Notes under the pieces: generated by a model
The model's input: the letters and a program-made list of their open reading frames with translations, nothing else
What the model was told of the DNA's origin: nothing
The model's database searches: none
Shown here: positions 7,569-16,300 of the stretch, one piece after another
How the letters are laid out: the number at the start of each line of letters is the position of its first letter
Numbering within the stretch: position 1 is the stretch's first letter
Position numbers and translations under genes: made by a program
Assembly (NCBI GenBank): GCA_017405645.1
Contig: JAFQZZ010000013.1
Coordinates: forward strand, 1-36,170
Length of the DNA: 36,170 bases
Direction of reading: 5' to 3'
From: Bacillota bacterium
GTDB taxonomy: Bacteria > Bacillota > Clostridia > Peptostreptococcales > Anaerovoracaceae

Positions 7569-8294
7569 TTATAAGTCTGTGCTTCTCGTCACGCTGTAAA
7601 GAGTTACTCCTTCCGGTCTGAAATCCATCTGAATCTCCCAGAACTCAACACCCGCTTCCGATGCTTCTTTGAAGGTTTGCGATACCTCTTCATAGTGTGT
7701 TGACCTGAGTCGTTCTTTCTTTTCTGTGATGCGATACTGAAACACCTGCAGAAATATTGCCCTTTCATGATCCTTAAGTGATCCGGCAAGTTCCTTCAGA
7801 TGCTTCACCATCCTGTCCGTTGAAGAGAATGGTTTCGGTGGAAGCGTTTTGATGTTCTGCCCGTACTTTACGTTGATCGTTGTCAGCGGAGTCTTTACCT
7901 CCAAATAGGTATCTCCGACTTTGAAATCCAGTTTAGAGATTCCCAGATTAACTTCTCTCTGAATCGTGCCGTAGTCAGAGACGATAGCATCCAGCTCGTG
8001 CATATTGAAGAAATGCTCTACCAGCCTGTTTGAAAGAATCTGGTTGATTCCCACCCAGTTGTCATCGTCGGAAAGAAGCAGTGCCTCGATATCATATTTC
8101 AGCTTGCGCTTCGGATCATCGTGATATGACAACAGACAGGGCAGATTCTTATTCTCAACATCTCCGATGCAGTTCGTCGTCGGGATGTGAGCAATCAGTT
8201 CTTCTCCGTCTATTTCTACTAAAGCGGTGAACTGACTTTTCCTCTTCAGCATTGTCCCTCTGATCAGAGGTTTCTCAAATATATAGGCACTCAT
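7569..8294 (-). CDS. SfsA-family DNA/RNA nuclease-like protein
   Basis: The 241-residue protein resembles SfsA (sugar fermentation stimulation protein), a PD-(D/E)xK-fold nucleic-acid-binding family of about 230 residues. The N-terminal OB-like part contains LKRKSQFTALVEIDGEEL and AHIPTTNCIGD. The putative catalytic core has D123 in KLDFKVG and E132-x-K134 in YLEVKTPLTT. DNA or RNA cleavage is suggested by family knowledge but is not proven for this diverged member. The start at 8294 (MSAYIF) is chosen because its ATG overlaps the cupin stop codon (ATGA type); a longer frame runs back into the cupin gene. Coupling to a cupin is unusual for SfsA and its meaning is unclear. Confidence 0.75.
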   Translation of the reverse strand: MSAYIFEKPLIRGTMLKRKSQFTALVEIDGEELIAHIPTTNCIGDVENKNLPCLLSYHDDPKRKLKYDIEALLLSDDDNWVGINQILSNRLVEHFFNMHELDAIVSDYGTIQREVNLGISKLDFKVGDTYLEVKTPLTTINVKYGQNIKTLPPKPFSSTDRMVKHLKELAGSLKDHERAIFLQVFQYRITEKKERLRSTHYEEVSQTFKEASEAGVEFWEIQMDFRPEGVTLYSVTRSTDL

Positions 8295-8620
8295 TTCTTC
8301 ACCACGATGGTCAACATGACCAGATCTTCCTCTCCGGTATTGATTATGCTGTGTTCCGAGCATTTCGGACAAATGTGCATCACACCCGGCTTCAATTCTT
8401 CTTCGATACCGTCGCAGATAGCCTTACCCATACCACTGATGATGTAATTAAGATCGTCTCCGGAGTCCTGAATATGCGTGCCAATGCTGCTACCCGGATG
8501 AATCGTTGTCGGAATAATCCGGTAGGAATCATTGTTATACATACGAGCGCTCATTGTGCCAGTGCCGTTATTCATCCCCGGAAAAGTCACAGAATCTATC
8601 TCATTGAAATCTATATGCAA
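8291..8620 (-). CDS. Cupin-domain protein
   Basis: A 109-residue single-domain cupin. The beta-barrel motif 1 region is HPGSSIGTHIQDSGDDLNYIISGMGKA, which quotes here only as HPGSSIGTHIQ plus DDLNYIISG. Motif 2 is LKPGVMHICPKCSEHSIIN, in which the usual metal ligands His and Glu/Gln are partly replaced by Cys and His. Such proteins bind metals or small sugars and act as isomerases, dioxygenases or sensors; none can be picked here. The start is a TTG at 8620, supported by GAGGAGG 8 nt upstream. It is the first gene of a pair with the SfsA-like gene. The upstream DNA holds a cluster of degenerate 28-nt repeats. Confidence 0.8.
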   Translation of the reverse strand: MHIDFNEIDSVTFPGMNNGTGTMSARMYNNDSYRIIPTTIHPGSSIGTHIQDSGDDLNYIISGMGKAICDGIEEELKPGVMHICPKCSEHSIINTGEEDLVMLTIVVKK

Positions 8621-8658
8621 GATCGTTGCCTCCTCAAATCCCTATTCCTTGCTCTGAC

Positions 8659-8770
8659 ATCCAAACCACAGCCACAACCCGCCGTTATCCAAATCACTAA
8701 CTCAACCCTACGACAAAAACATCTAAACCGGCCACTCAACCCCATGACATCCAAATGGCCTACTCAACCC
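8659..8770. repeat. Cluster of four degenerate repeats (core ATCCAAA-N6-ACTCAACCC)
   Basis: Four units start at 8659, 8687, 8721 and 8749. Each has ATCCAAA (ATCTAAA in the third) followed exactly 6 bp later by ACTCAACCC (CCACAACCC in the first). Unit spacing is 28, 34 and 28 bp. The between-element sequence varies but often ends in GAC. They lie upstream of the cupin start in non-coding DNA. The function is not known; they could bind a protein or form a repetitive RNA leader on the minus strand. Confidence 0.75.
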
Positions 8771-8925
8771 TCCGACACGAGTCGTAGATCAGTTTAGACA
8801 GAGCGTTTTTCATGGTCAGATCCGCCTTCCGGAACTGACCGAGAAGTGCCCGGATAGTCCGTATTATCGCGCTTTTTTCGCGTTCAGTCCTGAATGCGTG
8901 ACATCAAGACTACCGTCTCAACATG
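8771..8925 (-). other. Junction between accessory region and rlmD; possible attachment site
   Basis: The gap 8771-8883 has no convincing gene. On the minus strand one frame stays open from about 8909, inside the end of rlmD in another frame, to a stop at 8760. It contains a 17-codon ATG frame at 8760-8813 that I do not recognise. The last 13 codons of rlmD (8884-8925) use GTT, GTA, TTG, TCA and ATT, unlike the GC-ending codons of the rest of the gene. This suggests that an element integrated at the gene end and supplied a replacement 3' tail. No integrase is visible nearby. Confidence 0.35.
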
Positions 8926-10284
8926 CGCCGTCCAGGGGAACATGTCCACCGGGCGGGCCTTGATGAATTCATAACCCAGTTCCTTCAGTATCTTCACATC
9001 CCTGGCCAATGTCGCCGGGTTGCAGGAAACGTAGACGATCCGCTCCACGCCGGCGTCCGCCACCGCTTTCAGCGTTGCGGAGTCACAGCCGTTCCGGGGC
9101 GGGTCCAATACCGCCGCATGGGCCCTTGTACCCTTTTCGACCATAGGAGGCAGCACTTCCTCCGCCTTGCCGCAGGTAAAGACCGCATTGACCGCTTCAT
9201 TTTTGATTGCATTGCGGTTGGCATCCAGGATGGCGTCCTTTACGACCTCGATTCCCATGACCCGCTTCGCCTTGTCCGCCAGATACAGGGAAATGGTCCC
9301 GACGCCGCAGTACAGGTCGAATACCGTTTCGGTTCCCCTAAGTTCCGCAAATTCCGCCACAGTCCCGTAAAGCTTTTTCGCCTGCTTCGTATTGACCTGG
9401 TAAAAGGACCGGGGGGAAATCAGATACTGGATCCCGTCAAAATCATCGGTGATCCGCTCCTGTCCGTAGAGAAAGATGGTCTTGTCTCCCAGCACAGAGC
9501 CGCTGCCTCGGTTCTGGTTCACATTGAGCGCCAGGCAGCGCAGTTTCCAGCGCACGCCGGTAACCGGATCCGGTTCCAGTTCCGCCAAGGCTTCCGCCAG
9601 CCAGTTCGTCAGTTCTTCCTGTTCCGGCAGCTTGCCCTTATTGATGACCAATACCACCATCACCTCGCCGGTACCCTCCGCATTGCGCACCACCAGGTGC
9701 CGCAGGGTGCCTTTCCCGGTGCGGGGATCGAAAGGCGTCACGCCGTATTCAGCCATATACTCCCGAATCACCTGGGCGGCCGTCACCACCGGCGCCGATT
9801 GCAGCAGGCAGTCCGGACAGTCCACCACCTCGTGGGTCCGTGCCCGGTAGAAGCCGATAGCCGGCTCCTCCACGGTACCACCTACGGGAAACTGCCCGTT
9901 GTTTCGGTAGTACAGGGGTTCTTCCATGGGGATGATCGGTTCCACTTCGGGGTTTTTCACTCCCCCTATCCGCTCCAGGGTATCCCGAACCTTCTGTTCT
10001 TTCCACTGAAGCTGGCCTTCATAGCTCATGGACGCCAGGCTGCAGCCGCCGCAGTCCCCCGCAAAGGCGCACAGCGGCTCGATCCGGTAAGGGGAAGGCT
10101 CCGTTACCTTTAACAACCGGCCGAAGGCGAAGGTTTTTTTCACCTTGGTGATTTCCACCTCGCACCGGTCGCCCATCACCGCGCCCGGCACGAATACCGC
10201 TGCGCCTTCCGCCCGGCCGATGCCTTCGCCGGAAGTGCCCATATCCGTTATATCGATTTCGTAATGATTTCCCTTTGTCAGCAT
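8884..10284 (-). CDS. rlmD: 23S rRNA (uracil-5-)-methyltransferase RlmD/RumA family
   Basis: This 466-residue SAM-dependent enzyme makes 5-methyluridine in rRNA (U1939-type in E. coli; related Bacillota enzymes modify other uridines). An N-terminal TRAM RNA-binding domain (about 1-60) is followed by iron-sulfur cysteines C72, C78 and C81 plus a later Cys in VDCPDC. The SAM-binding DLYCGVGTISL, the LDPPRNG motif and the nucleophile C421 in VSCNPATLARD are all present. The start at 10284 (MLTKGNHYE) is preferred because of an AAAGGAA site; a longer frame adds 12 residues. It is the last gene of the long minus-strand run. The final 13 codons differ in codon use from the rest and border the accessory region. 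Confidence 0.93.
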   Translation of the reverse strand: MLTKGNHYEIDITDMGTSGEGIGRAEGAAVFVPGAVMGDRCEVEITKVKKTFAFGRLLKVTEPSPYRIEPLCAFAGDCGGCSLASMSYEGQLQWKEQKVRDTLERIGGVKNPEVEPIIPMEEPLYYRNNGQFPVGGTVEEPAIGFYRARTHEVVDCPDCLLQSAPVVTAAQVIREYMAEYGVTPFDPRTGKGTLRHLVVRNAEGTGEVMVVLVINKGKLPEQEELTNWLAEALAELEPDPVTGVRWKLRCLALNVNQNRGSGSVLGDKTIFLYGQERITDDFDGIQYLISPRSFYQVNTKQAKKLYGTVAEFAELRGTETVFDLYCGVGTISLYLADKAKRVMGIEVVKDAILDANRNAIKNEAVNAVFTCGKAEEVLPPMVEKGTRAHAAVLDPPRNGCDSATLKAVADAGVERIVYVSCNPATLARDVKILKELGYEFIKARPVDMFPWTAHVETVVLMSRIQD

Positions 10285-10340
10285 AATGTATTCCTTTGTG
10301 AAACCAAAACTTAAGACCAAAGAATGGCACCGCCGGGGCT

Positions 10341-10368
10341 CCAGTCTTCAGTCTTTAGTCTGTCGTCT
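10341..10368. repeat. Heptanucleotide tandem repeat between YcxB-like gene and rlmD
   Basis: Four 7-bp units, CCAGTCT, TCAGTCT, TTAGTCT and GTCGTCT, run from 10341 to 10368 and touch the stop codon of the upstream gene. The 83-bp gap holds nothing else clear. Slippage during replication is a sufficient explanation. Confidence 0.6.
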
Positions 10369-10910
10369 TAATCGATCTTGTACTTTGTCTTGAACTTGCT
10401 CTGCATCATGACCTTCATGATCTTCCTCAGCTGCGGGATCTGTTTTTCCGTCAGGAACCGCTTCGGCACCAGCACGATCATCCCCGATGTGTTGAAGATC
10501 AGGAAGTGGGAACCGCATTCCTCGCCGTTGTAGAGGTTTTCCCACTCGAATTCCTTGCTCTTCTCTTCATCAAAGGCCTCGGAAACCACGCCGTCCTCGC
10601 TGAAGATCATGTGCCGCTTGGAACCCATGTAAGCGAAGTCCGACTTCTGCAGACGGTTCGTCAGATACTTCATGAACGCAAACATGCCCAGCACCGCCAC
10701 GATGAGGGCCACCGCCACCAGCTTCAGGATGTCCGTCATCTCGATCACGCCGGCCGCGCCCAGCGCCAGGTATCCGATGGAGATGATCATCACGCCGACC
10801 ATTCCGAAAACCGCAAATTTGTTCCTTCCCATGATGTTGTTGGACACCAGTCTTTTGTAGTCCTTCTTCTCCAGCTGGACATCAAATTCCAGTCTTCTTA
10901 CATCCGCCAT
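10368..10910 (-). CDS. YcxB-like membrane protein
   Basis: The 180-residue protein has a soluble N-terminus, two adjacent membrane segments (about 33-53 and 60-80) and a C-terminal domain. The domain pattern is HMIFSEDGVVSEAFDEEKS, EFEWENLYNGEE, FLIFNTSGMIVLVPKRFL. This is the layout of the YcxB-like family: a membrane hairpin followed by a PH-like beta domain. The molecular role is unknown. It sits 15 bp downstream of pyk on the same strand and probably shares its transcript. It ends 83 bp before rlmD, the widest gap in the run. Confidence 0.75.
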   Translation of the reverse strand: MADVRRLEFDVQLEKKDYKRLVSNNIMGRNKFAVFGMVGVMIISIGYLALGAAGVIEMTDILKLVAVALIVAVLGMFAFMKYLTNRLQKSDFAYMGSKRHMIFSEDGVVSEAFDEEKSKEFEWENLYNGEECGSHFLIFNTSGMIVLVPKRFLTEKQIPQLRKIMKVMMQSKFKTKYKID

Positions 10911-10925
10911 TCTCTGTCTCCTCCT

Positions 10926-12341
10926 TTATATCACATGCACTTTCATCATATTGGTGCTTCCCGACTTGCCGAAGGGGAAGCCCGCAGTGAAGATGACGAC
11001 ATCTCCTTCTTTGATCCAGTCCGCATCCTTTTCCGCTGCGGCGATGGATTCCCGGAAGATCGTTTCCTCGTCCTCATGGGCGGGAATGATCACCGGGTAT
11101 GCGCCCCGGACCACCGCCATCCGCCGGGCTGTGCTTTCCCGGGTGGTGCTGACGATGATCGGCGCTTTCGGCCGGAATTTCGCCACCATCCGTCCGGCAA
11201 AACCGGAGGCGCTGGCCGTCACGATGACTTTGGCTTTCAGTTTCACCGCCGTCACGCAGGTGGCGTAGCCGATGGCTCCGGTCACATCATCATTCTGGTA
11301 TTCCCTTGTTTTTTCAAGGAGTTCAGCGTAATCGATGGATTTTTCCGTGGTCTCGGCGATCTTATGCATCATTTCCACGGCTTCCACCGGGTATTCTCCC
11401 GCCGCCGTTTCTCCCGAGAGCATCACGCAGTCCGTGCCGTCCAGGATCGCATTGGTCACATCCCCCACTTCCGCCCGGGTGGGCCGGGGATTCCGCGCCA
11501 TGGAATCCAGCATCTGGGTGGCGGTGATCACGGGCTTTCCGGCCCGGTTGCAGGCCTTGATGATCTCCTTCTGAATCAGCGGGATCCTTTCCGGCTCCCG
11601 GACGACGCCCATGTCGCCCCGGGCCACCATGATCCCGTCCGCTTCCGCCAAAATCTCCTCCAGGTTTTCCACGCCTTCCTGGTTCTCCAGTTTGGCGATG
11701 ATCTGGATCTCCTCTCCGCCGTTCTCATCTAAGATCTGACGGATCTGACGGATGTCTTCCGCTTTCCGCACAAAGGATGCCGCCACGAAATCCACACCGT
11801 TTTCCGCGCCAAAGACCAGGTCCGCCCGGTCTTTTTCCGTCACCGCCGGCAGGTGGGTCCGCACCCCCGGCAGGTTGATTCCTTTGTGGCTGCCGATCAT
11901 GCCGCTGTTGACGATCCGGCAGCGGATATCCCTGCCGTCGATCTCCTCCACCTTCATCTCGATCAGGCCGTCGTCGATCATGATCCGGCTGCCCGGAGAA
12001 ACATCCCGAGCCAGGCTCTTGTAGCTGACGCTGCAGCGTTTTCCGTCTCCCGGCACCTCATCCGGCGTCAGGGTGAACAGCGCACCCTGCTCCAGCTGCA
12101 CCGGTTCCGGGAAACTCCCGGTCCGGATCTCCGGCCCCTTGGTGTCCAGCATCACGGCCACGTGCCGGCCGGTCTTTTCCCGCAGGGCCTTCAGGTCCTC
12201 GATATGCTGTTTGTGTTCTTCATGGGTCCCGTGGGAAAAATTCAGCCGCATCACGTTCATCCCCGCTGCGATCATCTTCTCCAGCACCCGGATGTCCTTC
12301 GATGCCGGTCCCACGGTACATACAATTTTTGTCTTTCTCAT
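10926..12341 (-). CDS. pyk: Pyruvate kinase
   Basis: The 471-residue enzyme converts phosphoenolpyruvate and ADP to pyruvate and ATP, the last step of glycolysis. Visible signatures are RKTKIVCTVGPAS, MRLNFSHG, LDTKGPEIRTG, the active-site region IIAKLENQEGVENLEEI, MVARGDMG with the metal-binding Asp, and ITATQMLDSM. The C-terminal allosteric domain ends GSTNMMKVHV. It is the short form without the extra PEP-utiliser-like domain seen in Bacillus. The stretch after ARGDMG reads VVREPERIP where most enzymes have VEIPxExVP, a local deviation. Its ATG lies one base after the pfkA stop codon, so the two glycolytic kinases are translationally linked. Confidence 0.96.
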   Translation of the reverse strand: MRKTKIVCTVGPASKDIRVLEKMIAAGMNVMRLNFSHGTHEEHKQHIEDLKALREKTGRHVAVMLDTKGPEIRTGSFPEPVQLEQGALFTLTPDEVPGDGKRCSVSYKSLARDVSPGSRIMIDDGLIEMKVEEIDGRDIRCRIVNSGMIGSHKGINLPGVRTHLPAVTEKDRADLVFGAENGVDFVAASFVRKAEDIRQIRQILDENGGEEIQIIAKLENQEGVENLEEILAEADGIMVARGDMGVVREPERIPLIQKEIIKACNRAGKPVITATQMLDSMARNPRPTRAEVGDVTNAILDGTDCVMLSGETAAGEYPVEAVEMMHKIAETTEKSIDYAELLEKTREYQNDDVTGAIGYATCVTAVKLKAKVIVTASASGFAGRMVAKFRPKAPIIVSTTRESTARRMAVVRGAYPVIIPAHEDEETIFRESIAAAEKDADWIKEGDVVIFTAGFPFGKSGSTNMMKVHVI

Positions 12342-12342
12342 T

Positions 12343-13308
12343 TTATTTCAGAATCTCTCCCAACCGAATCAGTTCCGTCCGTTCCGGCCGCTTCATTTCC
12401 AGCGCTTTCGCCATATCCATGTCGAAGATCTCGTTGTTCCGGATACCGACGGCCACCGCCTTCTTTCCTTCGATCAACGCATCCACGCCATGGGCTCCCA
12501 GCCGGCTGGCCAGGATCCGGTCAAACGCGGTGGGCGAACCGCCCCGCTGCACATGGCCCAGCACCGTGATCCTGCTTTCCATGCCGGTCCGCTCCTGGAC
12601 TGCTTCCTTGATATCCTGACAGGAGAAAGGCGCTCCTTCCGCCACGAGGATCAGGCAGTGGAGTTTTCCGGCATTGCGCCCTTCCACCACTTCCCGGCAG
12701 ATGTCCTCCAGGCTGTATTCGGTCTCCGGCATCACGATGATGTCGCCGCCGGAGGCGATTCCCGCGAACAAGGCGATATCCCCGCAATGGCGGCCCATCA
12801 GTTCCACGATGGTGACCATACCGTGGGCAGAGGACGTATCCCTCAGGTTCCCGATGGCATTGACGGCCGTATTCACGGCGGTATCAAAACCGATGGTGTA
12901 ATCGGTGTAGGCCAGGTCGTTGTCGATGGTCCCCGGCAGTCCGGCCACGGCGACGCCGTGCTTCGCCAGGTCCAGGGCGCCCCGCATGCTGCCGTCGCCC
13001 CCGATGACCACCAGTCCGTCGATCTTAAAGCTTTCCAGCATCATCAGCGCCCGGCGGAATCCCTCCTCCGTCATGAATTCCTTGCTGCGGGCGGTGAACA
13101 GTCCGGTGCCGCCCCGCTGGAGCATGTCCGATACCATGAAGGAATCCATGGGTATGAATTCCCCGTTCACCAGTCCCTGATAGCCGTGCCGGACGCCGAA
13201 TACCTTCAGCCCACGGGCCAGCCCGGTCCGCACGACGGCCCGGATGGCGGCGTTCATGCCCGGCGAGTCTCCCCCGCTGGTCAGGACTGCGATCCTTTCG
13301 ATTGCCAT
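12343..13308 (-). CDS. pfkA: ATP-dependent 6-phosphofructokinase
   Basis: The 321-residue protein has all PfkA landmarks: LTSGGDSPGMNAAIR at the start, GGDGS at 103-107 (Gly there favours ATP over pyrophosphate), PGTIDNDL with the catalytic D129, VELMGRHCGD, and GHVQRGGSPTAFDR for the fructose-6-phosphate/allosteric site. It commits fructose 6-phosphate to glycolysis. The ATG is preceded by GGGGAGGA inside the 3' end of dnaE, 3 bp after the dnaE stop. pfkA-pyk downstream of dnaE is a conserved Bacillota order, linking replication and glycolytic genes on one transcript. Confidence 0.97.
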   Translation of the reverse strand: MAIERIAVLTSGGDSPGMNAAIRAVVRTGLARGLKVFGVRHGYQGLVNGEFIPMDSFMVSDMLQRGGTGLFTARSKEFMTEEGFRRALMMLESFKIDGLVVIGGDGSMRGALDLAKHGVAVAGLPGTIDNDLAYTDYTIGFDTAVNTAVNAIGNLRDTSSAHGMVTIVELMGRHCGDIALFAGIASGGDIIVMPETEYSLEDICREVVEGRNAGKLHCLILVAEGAPFSCQDIKEAVQERTGMESRITVLGHVQRGGSPTAFDRILASRLGAHGVDALIEGKKAVAVGIRNNEIFDMDMAKALEMKRPERTELIRLGEILK

Positions 13309-13311
13309 TTC

Positions 13312-16300
13312 CTATTCCTCCCCTGTAAATTCGTATACCTGAAGCGTCGCGAGAAGGGCTGGGGAACCGTCCACGTACATGGACCGGTCCGCCTTGAATT
13401 TCCTCCCGGACTTCTCGGAAACGATGATCACCGGGACATCCCCCGGATAATCATTCATGATCATCTTGATATCTGAAAACGCCTGCTTTTCATCCATGTC
13501 CTTTCGGATCCGCAGGATGACGGGCGGTTTTTCCTTTTTTGCCGGCGAATCATCCGGCTTTGCCGGCGGGTTTTCCGACCTTGCCGGATCCGGTCCCGGT
13601 TCCGGAGGCGCCGGTTCCATGACCGCGCGGATCTCCTCCGCCTTCCGGTTCTCATCGGACAGGAGAGTGATGCTCTCCGCAATGATGCTGGGTGCTTCGT
13701 CCTCCTTCACGGATACTCTTCCCCGGACCACCAGCGGTTCCTCGGAATCCATGATGAATACCGCTTCCTCATACAGTCCCGGGAAAATGATGCATTCCAC
13801 GGTGCCTGAGAAGTCCTCCAGCGTCACGAATCCCATCCGCTTGCTGCTCTTGGTGATGAGGGTCTTCCGGGCAGTGATGAAACCCGCCAGGACCACCTTC
13901 ATCCCGTCGTACACCTCGCCGGTCTCCTCTGGCCGGACCAGATCTTCCGTGGTCGTGCTGATGATCTGTCCCAGCACCTGCCGGTACTGATCCAGCGGAT
14001 GTCCGCTGACATACAGCCCCAGCATTTCCTTTTCCATAGCCAGGAGCATCGACTGAGGAAACTCCTCCGTCTGCGGAAGGGAACGGTTTCCCGCCATGGC
14101 TTCCATCCCGCCGGTGAAATCCTGGAACAGGGACATCTGTCCTTCCACATTGCGCCGTGCCGTGTTCTGGGCCGACTCGATCTGGCTTTCATAGACCGCC
14201 ATCAGCTGGGACCGGTAAGCGCCCAGCGAATCGAAAACGCCGGCCTTGATCATGGATTCCACGGCTTTTTTGTTGATCTTATGGATGTCCACCCGTCCGA
14301 TGAAATCAAAGAAATCACGGAAGGGTCCCCGGCTTTCCCGGGCCCGGATGATCTCATCCACCACGCCTTCGCCGACATTTTTGATGCCCAGAAGGCCGAA
14401 AGTGATCTTACCGTCCCGGGCCGAAAACTGCTTCCGGCTGGTATTGATGTCCGGCGGCAGCACTTCGATGCCCATTTCCCGGCAGTTTCGGATGTATTTG
14501 GCCACCTGGGCCGAATCCCCGATCATGGAGGTCATCAGTGCCGCCATGAATTCCCGGGGGTAATAACACTTCAGCCACGCGGTCTGGAAGGCTACCATGG
14601 CGTAAGCCGCCGCATGGGATTTATTGAACGCGTATTCCGCGAATTTGACCATTTCATCGAAGATCTGATGCCCTGCCTCCTCCGGCACGCCCCGTCGGAT
14701 ACAGCCTTCGATCAGCACGTTGCCCGCCTCATCCGTCTTGCCGTAAACGAAGTTGCTCCGTTCCTCTTCCATCACATCCATCTTCTTTTTGCTCATGGCC
14801 CGGCGGACCAGGTCGCTCCGGCCGTAAGTATAGCCCCCCAGGTCCCGGACGATCTGCATGACCTGCTCCTGGTAGACCAGGCAGCCGTAGGTCACTCCCA
14901 GGATCGGCTCCAGGGAGGGATGGATGTATTGGATCTTTTTGGGATCCTTCTTGTTTTCGATATATCTCGGGATGGAATCCATCGGGCCCGGCCGGTACAG
15001 GGCCACGCCGGCCACGATGTCCTCCAGGCAGTCCGGCTTCAGGTTCTTCATGAAAGCCGTCATGCCGGAACTTTCCAGCTGGAACACGCCCTGGGTGTTT
15101 CCCCCGGCGATCAGTTCATAGACTTTCGGATCGTCCTGGTCCAGCCGGGTCAGGTCGATCTCCTTCCCGTAGTTGTCCCGGACCATCTGCACCGCATCCC
15201 GGATCACCGTCAGGTTCCGCAGGCCTAGGAAGTCCATTTTCAAAAGCCCCAGTTCTTCTACTGTCGTCATGGTGAACTGGGTGGCGATGCCCCGGTCGCC
15301 GTTATACAGGGGCACATATTCGTCGATGGGACGGTCCGCGATCACGACCCCCGCCGCGTGGGTGGAGGCGTGCCGGGGCATCCCTTCCAGAGCCCGGCCC
15401 ATGTCCAGCACTTCCCGGACCCGGGGATTCCCGTCGTAGTCCTTTTTCAGGTCCGGATTGATCTCCAGCGCCTTGTCGATGGTCATCTTCAGGTCGAAGG
15501 GGATCTTTTTCGCGATGGCGTCGGTCTCCCCGTAGGAGAGGTTCAGCACCCGTCCCACGTCCCGGACCACCGCTTTGGCCTTCAGTGTCCCGAAGGTGAT
15601 GATCTGGGAGACCTTGTCCTTTCCGTATTTTTCAATCACATAATCGATGACTTCCTGCCGCCGTTCGTAACAGAAATCCACGTCGATATCCGGCATGCTG
15701 ATTCTCTCCGGGTTCAGGAACCGTTCAAAAATCAGGTTGAAGCGGATCGGGTCGATGTCCGTAATGTGCAGGCAGTATGCCACGATGCTGCCCGCCGCGG
15801 AGCCTCTTCCGGGGCCCACGACGATGCCGTTCTTCTTGGCGTAGTTGATGAAATCCCAGACGATGAGGAAGTATTCCACATACCCCATGTCCTCGATCAC
15901 CGTCAGTTCTTCCTCCATCCGGGCCCGGTGCCGTTCCGCTTCGCCGCCGTATCGGTCCCTGAGCCCTTCCTCGCAAAGGTATCTCAGGTAATCCCGGGTA
16001 TCGGCGAAGCCTTCCGGCTGCCGGAATACCGGCAGGTGGTAATTGCCGAATTCAAAGTTCACGCGGCAGCGTTCCGCGATCCGGACGGTATTCTCCAGCG
16101 CCTGGGGAATGTCATGGAAAAGTTCCTCCATCTCCTCCGGCGATTTCAGGTAAAATTCGTCCGTTTCAAACTTCATCCGGTTCTCATCGTCCACGGTCTT
16201 CCCGGTCTGGATGCACATCAGGATGTCCTGGGCTTTCGCATCTTCCCGGCGGACGTAGTGAACGTCGTTGGTGGCGGCCATGGGGATCCCGGTCTCCGCC

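Noticed and set aside
8659..8770. CRISPR array
   Set aside because: There are only four degenerate units, the conserved parts are split by 6 variable bases, no uniform spacers exist and no cas genes are nearby.
8760..8813. A 17-codon peptide on the minus strand starting at 8813
   Set aside because: It has no clear ribosome binding site and no family match that I can name; kept only as part of the junction description.
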